From Phycisphaerales bacterium (GTDB lineage: Bacteria; Planctomycetota; Phycisphaerae; Phycisphaerales; UBA1924), in assembly GCA_023382935.1 (NCBI GenBank), contig JAHDXL010000003.1, positions 1 through 64,000 on the forward strand: DNA of 64,000 nt, given 5' to 3'. Of this stretch, positions 45,050 to 51,221 are shown piece by piece. A program made the position numbers and the translations under genes. The number at the start of each line of letters is the position of its first letter. Position 1 is the stretch's first letter. The notes below the pieces were generated by a model, which did not search any database, was not told the origin of the DNA, and saw only the letters and a program-made list of their open reading frames with translations.

Positions 45050-45535
45050 ATGCTCGCGATGATCGTCGCCATGGGACGCAATCGAGTGATCGGCCGTGAC
45101 GGCGCCCTCCCGTGGCATCTCCCGGACGACCTGAAGTGGTTCAAGGAGAAAACCACAGGTCACGCGGTCATCATGGGCAGGCGGACCTGGGACTCGGTGG
45201 GCAAGCCCCTGCCCGGCCGCCGCTCCATCATCCTTTCTCGCTCGCTGGACCACGCCCCGAAAGGGGTCGAACTCGTCCGCACCCTGGATCAGGCGTTGGA
45301 TTTGTGCCGCGACGACCTGGAGCCGTTCGTGGTCGGCGGCGGCGAGATTTATCGGCTTGCCCTTCCGTTTGCCAGACGGATCTACCTGACGCTGGTGGAC
45401 TTGGAACCGGAGGGTGATGCCACCTTTCCCCTTCTGGGCCCGGAATGGGTGGTGACGTGGAGTCAGCCCCACGCTGCGAACGAGCGGCACCAAGCAGCCT
45501 TCGAGTTCCAGATACTTGAGCGTCATCCCTGCTGA
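45050..45535 (+). CDS. folA: Dihydrofolate reductase
   Basis: A 161-residue DHFR reducing dihydrofolate with NADPH, the usual partner of thyA. Seen: A-M-G-R-N-R-V-I-G, the L-P-W-H-L-P-x-D-L-x-W-F-K segment with the catalytic Asp, M-G-R-R-T-W-D-S and V-V-G-G-G-E-I-Y. TATCCT ends five bases before the ATG, so it probably has its own leaderless transcript besides read-through from thyA. Confidence 0.97.
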   Translation: MLAMIVAMGRNRVIGRDGALPWHLPDDLKWFKEKTTGHAVIMGRRTWDSVGKPLPGRRSIILSRSLDHAPKGVELVRTLDQALDLCRDDLEPFVVGGGEIYRLALPFARRIYLTLVDLEPEGDATFPLLGPEWVVTWSQPHAANERHQAAFEFQILERHPC

Positions 45536-45701
45536 CCCAGGCAAGCCGAACCAAGTCAGAAATCGATCGTAATCCAAACGACAAATCCCCGCTTGGCAGA
45601 GAGCCGGGGTTCTCGGTCGGAATCGTGCACCGAGAATCGGGCTTCGAGCGGACTCCGGCAAGAATCAGATCCAAATTTTGCGGATGGCCTGGACGGATTT
45701 G

Positions 45702-45729
45702 TTGCCGCTCTTGGGGGCTGATGTACCTT
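45702..45729 (+). promoter_or_regulatory. Promoter of array gene 1
   Basis: TTGCCG (45702-45707), a 16-base spacer and TACCTT (45724-45729), preceded by TG. The same elements with the same spacing precede array gene 2, although the rest of the upstream DNA differs. Confidence 0.65.
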
Positions 45730-45741
45730 CCAGTCGCCAGG

Positions 45742-45756
45742 AACGAGATGTTCGTT
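45742..45756 (+). promoter_or_regulatory. Inverted repeat in the leader of array gene 1
   Basis: AACGA-N5-TCGTT, 12 bases after the -10 box, within a shared CAGGAACGA context. The same half-sites recur before gene 2. It could be an operator or an mRNA structure. Confidence 0.45.
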
Positions 45757-45798
45757 GCATGGCCGAGTACCTGTTCGGTGTCCATTTGAGAAAGAGAA

Positions 45799-46436
45799 TG
45801 AGGAGAATCTCCATGAAGACTGCGTTCGCTCTTGCTGCTGTCGCCGGAATCGCCGCTGCCGCTTCCGCCCAGAGTTTCGAGATCTACATGGTTGCCCCGG
45901 CTCAGGTTGCCCAGGGCGCGACCTACACCGTTGAGGTGTGGGGCCATATCGTCGGCAGCCGCTGGGTCCAGGGCACCAGCGCGTTCGCCGGCTTCGGCAT
46001 CGACGCCATCGCCTCCAGCGGCGCCGCCGGCGTTGCCTCGATCACCACCTCCAGCATCGCCTCGTGGGCCGCTGGCTTCGGCTCCAACGGCATCGTTCAG
46101 GGCGCCAACCTGGTCAACACCTCGGGCGGGCAGTTGGCCAATCTCTTCGGCTTCCTGAATCCGAACATCAACATGAACAACCCGTTGATGCTCTTCACCT
46201 TCGATGTGACCGTCTCCAACTCGTACGTCGGCAACATCACCTACACCCCCGCCAATCCGAACCCGAACGGCGGTCTGTCGTTCTACCCCGTCAGCACGGA
46301 CGGCGCCTCGGTCATCGCTCCGAATGACGCTGGCACGACTCTGACCCTCACCGGCGCGACCACCCAGGTCATCCCGGCTCCGGCCTCGCTGGCCCTCCTG
46401 GGCCTCGGCGGCCTGGTTGCTCGTCGTCGTCGCTAA
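45799..46436 (+). repeat. First copy of an identical 638-bp direct repeat
   Basis: From the T of TGAGGAGAATCTCC to the stop codon the sequence is base-for-base the same as 46831-47468 when read by eye. Flanks diverge at once on both sides. The repeat holds the ribosome site and the whole coding region of array gene 1. Confidence 0.93.
45813..46436 (+). CDS. PEP-CTERM-like secreted protein, array gene 1
   Basis: A 207-residue exported protein. The signal peptide spans residues 1-19 (ends A-S-A-Q). The mature domain starts F-E-I-Y-M-V-A-P-A and has the beta-sandwich look of cohesin-like or choice-of-anchor domains (Y-T-V-E-V-W-G-H-I, N-P-L-M-L-F-T-F-D-V-T-V). The tail is P-A-P-A-S, a Leu/Gly helix and A-R-R-R-R, a PEP-CTERM-like sorting signal. 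It is identical to array gene 2 and clearly related to gene 3. AGGAG lies six bases before the ATG. Likely a surface or matrix protein made in quantity; that is inferred from duplication and good promoters. Confidence 0.88.
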   Translation: MKTAFALAAVAGIAAAASAQSFEIYMVAPAQVAQGATYTVEVWGHIVGSRWVQGTSAFAGFGIDAIASSGAAGVASITTSSIASWAAGFGSNGIVQGANLVNTSGGQLANLFGFLNPNINMNNPLMLFTFDVTVSNSYVGNITYTPANPNPNGGLSFYPVSTDGASVIAPNDAGTTLTLTGATTQVIPAPASLALLGLGGLVARRRR

Positions 46437-46731
46437 TCCGCGAACGACTTTGAGCCAACCCCTCGGCGCTGCCGCCTGACCTGCGGAGCAGCCGAGGCAG
46501 ATCAGAGATTCTCGTCGTACATCTGGTGAGCAGTCGGGCGGGCGGGGAACACCCCGCCCGCCTGCGCTTCCCGACCGTACACGATCGCCCGATGCGGACT
46601 GCGAAACAACACCCCCTAGTCAAGGGTATGAATGGAGGTCCGAAAATCTGGGCAGATCGTTTTTTGTTTGCGTGCCAACTCCCCAATTCGATCTTGACGC
46701 CCAAAAAGTGGCCACGAGATTCCGAATCGGG

Positions 46732-46759
46732 TTGCCGCCTTCCGGATCGCGTGTACCTT
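46732..46759 (+). promoter_or_regulatory. Promoter of array gene 2
   Basis: TTGCCG (46732-46737), a 16-base spacer and TACCTT (46754-46759), preceded by TG, as before gene 1. Confidence 0.65.
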
Positions 46760-46773
46760 CGGGACAGGTCAGG

Positions 46774-46788
46774 AACGAATCGTTCGTT
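46774..46788 (+). promoter_or_regulatory. Inverted repeat in the leader of array gene 2
   Basis: AACGA-N5-TCGTT, 14 bases after the -10, matching the element before gene 1 but with a different spacer. Confidence 0.45.
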
Positions 46789-46830
46789 TCCAAGCAAAGT
46801 CCTTGTTTGGTTCACACCAGAGTAGAGAAG

Positions 46831-47468
46831 TGAGGAGAATCTCCATGAAGACTGCGTTCGCTCTTGCTGCTGTCGCCGGAATCGCCGCTGCCGCTTCCGC
46901 CCAGAGTTTCGAGATCTACATGGTTGCCCCGGCTCAGGTTGCCCAGGGCGCGACCTACACCGTTGAGGTGTGGGGCCATATCGTCGGCAGCCGCTGGGTC
47001 CAGGGCACCAGCGCGTTCGCCGGCTTCGGCATCGACGCCATCGCCTCCAGCGGCGCCGCCGGCGTTGCCTCGATCACCACCTCCAGCATCGCCTCGTGGG
47101 CCGCTGGCTTCGGCTCCAACGGCATCGTTCAGGGCGCCAACCTGGTCAACACCTCGGGCGGGCAGTTGGCCAATCTCTTCGGCTTCCTGAATCCGAACAT
47201 CAACATGAACAACCCGTTGATGCTCTTCACCTTCGATGTGACCGTCTCCAACTCGTACGTCGGCAACATCACCTACACCCCCGCCAATCCGAACCCGAAC
47301 GGCGGTCTGTCGTTCTACCCCGTCAGCACGGACGGCGCCTCGGTCATCGCTCCGAATGACGCTGGCACGACTCTGACCCTCACCGGCGCGACCACCCAGG
47401 TCATCCCGGCTCCGGCCTCGCTGGCCCTCCTGGGCCTCGGCGGCCTGGTTGCTCGTCGTCGTCGCTAA
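46831..47468 (+). repeat. Second copy of the identical 638-bp direct repeat
   Basis: Exact match to 45799-46436, offset by 1032 bases. The absence of any silent difference implies very recent duplication or gene conversion. Confidence 0.93.
46845..47468 (+). CDS. PEP-CTERM-like secreted protein, array gene 2
   Basis: 207 residues, identical in protein and DNA to array gene 1, with the same signal peptide, beta-rich domain and Arg-cluster tail. It has its own promoter, the same inverted repeat in the leader and its own terminator, so the two copies are separate transcription units rather than an operon. Expression dosage is the simplest reason to keep both. Confidence 0.88.
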   Translation: MKTAFALAAVAGIAAAASAQSFEIYMVAPAQVAQGATYTVEVWGHIVGSRWVQGTSAFAGFGIDAIASSGAAGVASITTSSIASWAAGFGSNGIVQGANLVNTSGGQLANLFGFLNPNINMNNPLMLFTFDVTVSNSYVGNITYTPANPNPNGGLSFYPVSTDGASVIAPNDAGTTLTLTGATTQVIPAPASLALLGLGGLVARRRR

Positions 47469-47496
47469 CTCGGCTCGAACGGTCCGAGATCCAAAT

Positions 47497-47534
47497 CCAG
47501 AGCCCCGGCTTCGGCTGGGGTTCTGGTCTTTTTT
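47497..47534 (+). terminator. Terminator of array gene 2
   Basis: A 13-bp stem with a TTCG tetraloop (CCAGA...TCTGG at the base, two G-T pairs) is followed by TCTTTTTT. Confidence 0.92.
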
Positions 47535-47667
47535 GACCCTGAATGTCGGGGGGTTTTGCCTCACCCCCACTCAGACCGGGGAGCATTGAACCCAAACAAA
47601 ATATGCCGATGCCGGAAAAAGCCGCAAAAATTTTCTCGAATTCAGTGGGCGAAGTCCAATTCAGTAG

Positions 47668-47696
47668 TTGAATCGCGTGCCAGATTCGGCTATCTT
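47668..47696 (+). promoter_or_regulatory. Promoter of array gene 3
   Basis: TTGAAT (47668-47673), a 17-base spacer and TATCTT (47691-47696), closer to consensus than the promoters of genes 1 and 2. The leader is about 85 bases. Confidence 0.65.
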
Positions 47697-47736
47697 GTCT
47701 TTAACCCCATCTGAGAGAAGGGGGAGAGAACACAGA

Positions 47737-47753
47737 CCATTCGAGGCGAATGG
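47737..47753 (+). promoter_or_regulatory. Inverted repeat in the leader of array gene 3
   Basis: A perfect 7-bp inverted repeat, CCATTCG-agg-CGAATGG, about 30 bases before the ATG. It differs from the element of genes 1 and 2. Confidence 0.45.
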
Positions 47754-47786
47754 CATTCGTCTGTACCCTTGAGAGGAGAGCTTGAC

Positions 47787-48395
47787 ATGAAGAGCGTGTT
47801 TGCGATCGCTGCTGTTGCCGGTCTGGCCGGCGCTGCCTTGGCTCAGGACTTCACCATCTACGCCGTTGCTCCGGCTTCGGCCAACGTGGGTGACACCTAC
47901 ACGGTGGAGTTCTGGGGTCAGGTTGTTGGGGCCCCGTGGGTTCAGGGCACGAGCGCGATGGCGGGCTTCGGCGTTGACGCGCTGGGCACCGGCAACGTCG
48001 CCGCTGTCTCCACCGCCCACATCGCGGGCTGGGCTGCCGGCTTCGGAGTCGCCGGCGTGGTGAACGGCAACAACGTCACCGGTATCTCCGGTGGCCAGTT
48101 GGCCAACCTCTTCGGATTCCTGAATCCGAACATCAACATGAGCAACCCGATCCTGCTGTTCAGCATCGACGTGACCGTCGGTGGCTTCGGCGACATCACC
48201 TATATCGCCGGCAATCCGAACCCGAACGGCGGTCTGTCGTTCTACCCGGTCAGCACGGACGGCGCTTCGCGCGTTGCCCCGAATAACGCCGGCACCACCC
48301 TGACCTTCATCGGCGCGACCACCCACGTCGTTCCTGCCCCGGCTTCGCTGGCCCTGCTGGGCCTCGGTGGCCTGGTTGCCCGTCGTCGCCGCTAA
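47787..48395 (+). CDS. PEP-CTERM-like secreted protein, array gene 3
   Basis: A 202-residue paralogue of array genes 1 and 2. The signal peptide (ends A-L-A-Q) is followed by D-F-T-I-Y-A-V-A-P-A. Long shared stretches include G-G-Q-L-A-N-L-F-G-F-L-N-P-N-I and N-P-N-G-G-L-S-F-Y-P-V-S-T. The tail is nearly the same, with V-P-A-P-A-S and A-R-R-R-R. Codons in the shared stretches are also largely the same. GAGAGGAG precedes the ATG. A terminator follows. Confidence 0.88.
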   Translation: MKSVFAIAAVAGLAGAALAQDFTIYAVAPASANVGDTYTVEFWGQVVGAPWVQGTSAMAGFGVDALGTGNVAAVSTAHIAGWAAGFGVAGVVNGNNVTGISGGQLANLFGFLNPNINMSNPILLFSIDVTVGGFGDITYIAGNPNPNGGLSFYPVSTDGASRVAPNNAGTTLTFIGATTHVVPAPASLALLGLGGLVARRRR

Positions 48396-48430
48396 TCGAC
48401 GACTGCATCTGAGTTGCTGATACAACTCCG

Positions 48431-48472
48431 CGGCCCCGGTTGTTTCCGACCGGGGCCGTTCTCTTTTTCTTC
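48431..48472 (+). terminator. Terminator of array gene 3
   Basis: A 10-bp stem CGGCCCCGGT/ACCGGGGCCG is followed by TTCTCTTTTTCTT. Confidence 0.92.
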
Positions 48473-48544
48473 CTGCTGACAGAGTGCGGGTGTATCGTGC
48501 CGTCGCCGGGCGGGGCGGATCGGAAAGGCCGGTTGGAAACGGCC

Positions 48545-49072
48545 CTACTCGCCGTTGTACTGGATGACCGAGTGCAGGTCGGCGTAGTCGCGCAGGCGTT
48601 CGCGGCCGTTGAGATAGGTCAGTTCAATCAGCACGGTGATGCCAGCGATTTCGGCGTCGCACATCCTCACCAGTTCGCACGAGGCCTGCATGGTGCCGCC
48701 GGTGGCGAGCAGGTCATCGACGAGCAGCACACGGTGACTTCGGGCCAGCGCGTCGGAGTGGATCTCGAGCCGGTCAGTGCCGTATTCGAGGGCATAGTCA
48801 ACACCGTGCACGGAACGCGGGAGTTTGCCGGGTTTGCGGATGGGAACGAAGCCGGCCGAGAGGGCCTGTGCGATGGCGGTGCCGAAGATAAACCCGCGGC
48901 TCTCGGCGCCGATGACCAGGTCGATGCCCTTGCCGCGGTACGGGTTGGCCATCAGTTCGACCGCCAGGGCCAGCCCGCCGGGGTCGCTGAGCAGGGGCGT
49001 GAAGTCCTTGAACATGACGCCGGGCTTGGGGAAGTCTGGAACGTCACGGATGAATCGGGCGAGCGGATGCAT
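48545..49072 (-). CDS. apt: Adenine phosphoribosyltransferase
   Basis: A 175-residue purine salvage enzyme making AMP from adenine and PRPP. It has F-P-K-P-G-V-M-F-K-D-F-T-P-L-L near the N-terminus, E-S-R-G-F-I-F-G, and the PRPP-binding loop V-L-L-V-D-D-L-L-A-T-G-G-T. Length is typical. TATGCT ends six bases before the ATG on the minus strand. It is divergent from the GroES-like gene. Confidence 0.96.
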   Translation of the reverse strand: MHPLARFIRDVPDFPKPGVMFKDFTPLLSDPGGLALAVELMANPYRGKGIDLVIGAESRGFIFGTAIAQALSAGFVPIRKPGKLPRSVHGVDYALEYGTDRLEIHSDALARSHRVLLVDDLLATGGTMQASCELVRMCDAEIAGITVLIELTYLNGRERLRDYADLHSVIQYNGE

Positions 49073-49153
49073 GACAAGAGCATATTGCCAGACGCAGCGC
49101 GATGCGGGAAGAGCGGTGAACCGGACGGATCGCTGCCTCACGGCCGCGGCACC

Positions 49154-49181
49154 TTCAGAATCACGTGCAAACGCCTATGCT
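49154..49181 (+). promoter_or_regulatory. Promoter of the GroES-like gene
   Basis: TTCAGA (49154-49159), a 16-base spacer and TATGCT (49176-49181). The ATG at 49187 follows after five bases, implying a leaderless mRNA. No CIRCE heat-shock repeat is visible. Confidence 0.6.
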
Positions 49182-49186
49182 CAGAT

Positions 49187-49510
49187 ATGCCAAGTCCGCG
49201 TACAGACAAGTCGGAACTGGAGACCGTCGAGCCCATCGGCGCGCGCGTGCTGATCCGCAAGGACGAGGACAAGAAGCAGACCAAGACGGGCATTCATCTG
49301 CCGGACAAGATCGAGATTCCGACGCTGACGGGGCGGGTGGTGGCCATCTCGGCCCAGGTGGCCAGCGACGAGAACTATCCGATCCGGAAGTACGACCGCA
49401 TCCTCTTCAACCCCAAGCACAGCATCCCAGTGGACTTCGAGGGCGACAACCGCCTGTTCGTGGTCCCGGTCGAGGACGTGGTGGCGGTGTTCCGAAAGGG
49501 CAAGGAGTAG
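49187..49510 (+). CDS. groES: GroES-like co-chaperonin
   Basis: A 107-residue chaperonin-10. The fold pattern is present: V-E-P-I-G-A-R-V-L-I-R at the start, a mobile-loop region K-T-K-T-G-I-H-L-P, then G-R-V-V-A-I-S and V-P-V-E-D-V-V-A-V at the end. It is somewhat divergent: the usual G-G-I-x-L-P is T-G-I-H-L-P. No groEL is adjacent, so this may be a secondary GroES. The start at 49187 is fixed by the upstream -10 box. Confidence 0.82.
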   Translation: MPSPRTDKSELETVEPIGARVLIRKDEDKKQTKTGIHLPDKIEIPTLTGRVVAISAQVASDENYPIRKYDRILFNPKHSIPVDFEGDNRLFVVPVEDVVAVFRKGKE

Positions 49511-49643
49511 CCTCTCCGGGCCGGGCAGGCGACGCATTGGTTTTCCGGCACGGGCCAGACCTGACCCGCCGCTGGTCATGGCTGTGCAGACATGAAGTGG
49601 GTGAGCGGGGGCAAACCCTGCGCGTACGGCTTATGCTCCGGGC

Positions 49644-51056
49644 ATGCTCAGTTCTGCGGAGATGCTGTCATTGCCACTCGACCAACTTCCCGATCCGCTG
49701 CCGATCACGCCGATCGTGCGGCGGCCGGGTCAGTCGCCGGTTGCTTTGACCCTTCGCCCGCCGGGGTCGAAGAGCCTGACGAACCGTGCGCTGCTGCTGG
49801 CGGCTCTGGCCGAGGGAACGTCGACGATCCGGCATGCCTTGGTCGGGGCCGACGACGCGGAGCGCATGCTGGCCGCGATCGAGCAACTGGGTGCGCGGGT
49901 GCAGCGGGTCGATCCAACCACACTGCGCATCAGCGGTGTGGGCGGGTCGTGGCGGGTGTATCCCGAAGGCGTGGAGTTATTCCTGAACAACGCGGGCACG
50001 GCGACGCGGTTTCTCGCGGCCGCCGCGCTGCTGGCGACCGGGCCGGTGACCATCGACGGGAACGATCGCATGCGGCAGCGGCCGCTGGGCGAGTTAATCG
50101 GGGCGCTGCGCACGCTGGGCGCGCGGGTCGAGGAGTTGGGCAGGCCCGGGTGCCCGCCGGTGCGCATCACCCCGCCGCCGGACAGCCAGCCGTCGGTCGC
50201 GATGGTCAAGTTCGGGCAGACGCAATCAAGCCAGTTCATCAGCGGTCTCCTGATGGCGGCGTCGTGTCTGCCCGACGGGCTGACCATCGACCTGGGTCCG
50301 GAGCCGACGAGCGGCTCGTATATCGGAATGACGGTGCGGCTGCTCGACCAGGTGGGAGTGCGCGTACGCACGAGCGAGCAGATGCGCCTGATCCGCGTGC
50401 TGCCTGGACTGAGCGCCTTTGATCTCGACATCGAACCGGACGCGAGCGGAGCGACCTACTTCTGGGCGGCCGCAGTGCTCCTGCCGGGCGCGACGGTGCG
50501 CGTCACCGGGCTGGATGCGCACAGCATGCAGGGCGACGCGGGATTCCCCGAGCAGTTGGGGCGCATGGGCGCCTTCGTGCGGCGCAGCGAGGATGACGAG
50601 AACCCGTGGGTCGAATGTCGCGGGTCCGACAGTCTGACGCCGACGCTGACGGACATGGGCACGATGCCCGACGCGACAATGACGCTGGCGGTGTGCTGTG
50701 CCTTTGCTTCCGGCACATCGATCCTGCGCGGAGTGCGGACGCTGCGGGTCAAGGAGTGCGACCGCATCAGCGCGCTACAGACTGAACTGGGCAAACTCGG
50801 CGTGAAGGTGGAGTGCGACGTGAACGCCGACTCGGACGTGATGACGATCACGCCTCCGAACGAGGGCGGACGTGTGGGCGTGTCGGGCAAGTCCGATGCG
50901 CCCCGCGTGGAGTTTGACACCCACGACGACCATCGGATGGCCATGTCCCTGGCGCTAATCGGTCTGCGCCGCCCGAACGTGTGGATACGCAATCCGCGAT
51001 GCGTGGAGAAGACCTATCCGGACTTCTGGCGCGATCTTTCGAGGCTGTACGACTGA
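49644..51056 (+). CDS. aroA: 3-phosphoshikimate 1-carboxyvinyltransferase (EPSP synthase)
   Basis: A 470-residue EPSP synthase joining shikimate 3-phosphate and PEP in chorismate synthesis, upstream of the pheA reaction. Motifs: P-P-G-S-K-S-L-T-N-R-A-L, the L-F-L-N-N-A-G-T-A-T-R-F motif, S-S-Q-F-I-S-G-L-L-M-A and K-E-C-D-R-I-S-A with D-D-H-R-M-A-M-S near the end. It is longer than E. coli's (427), mainly by an N-terminal extension of about 25 residues. TATGCT ends six bases before the ATG. Confidence 0.97.
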   Translation: MLSSAEMLSLPLDQLPDPLPITPIVRRPGQSPVALTLRPPGSKSLTNRALLLAALAEGTSTIRHALVGADDAERMLAAIEQLGARVQRVDPTTLRISGVGGSWRVYPEGVELFLNNAGTATRFLAAAALLATGPVTIDGNDRMRQRPLGELIGALRTLGARVEELGRPGCPPVRITPPPDSQPSVAMVKFGQTQSSQFISGLLMAASCLPDGLTIDLGPEPTSGSYIGMTVRLLDQVGVRVRTSEQMRLIRVLPGLSAFDLDIEPDASGATYFWAAAVLLPGATVRVTGLDAHSMQGDAGFPEQLGRMGAFVRRSEDDENPWVECRGSDSLTPTLTDMGTMPDATMTLAVCCAFASGTSILRGVRTLRVKECDRISALQTELGKLGVKVECDVNADSDVMTITPPNEGGRVGVSGKSDAPRVEFDTHDDHRMAMSLALIGLRRPNVWIRNPRCVEKTYPDFWRDLSRLYD

Positions 51057-51150
51057 CGTCCGATCTCAGGCCCCTGATGCTGACGCGAACGGGAGGCACG
51101 CATCCAGCCTGAGGTAGCCAGTCACCACCATCACTTGCCGCATCAAAGCA

Positions 51151-51177
51151 CGGCAGCCCCGGTCGCCCGGGTTGCCG
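51151..51177 (-). terminator. Possible terminator of the POT transporter gene
   Basis: A hairpin with CGGCA/TGCCG and CCCGG/CCGGG arms and one mismatch; on the minus strand it is followed by TGCTTTGATG. Weak T tract. Confidence 0.4.
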
Positions 51178-51221
51178 TTCGCATCAGGATGTCGGGCCGA
51201 TCGACTGCGGCCCCGCCCGAC

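Larger units (their letters stand above)
46437..46844. other. Spacer between array genes 1 and 2
   Basis: About 400 bases with no gene. It contains a strong 11-bp G+C hairpin (46537-46547 with 46552-46562) lacking a T tract, then the promoter and leader of gene 2. Confidence 0.6.

Noticed and set aside
46537-46562. Terminator after array gene 1
   Set aside because: The G+C hairpin is strong but has no T tract on either side, so it was described only as a hairpin in the spacer.
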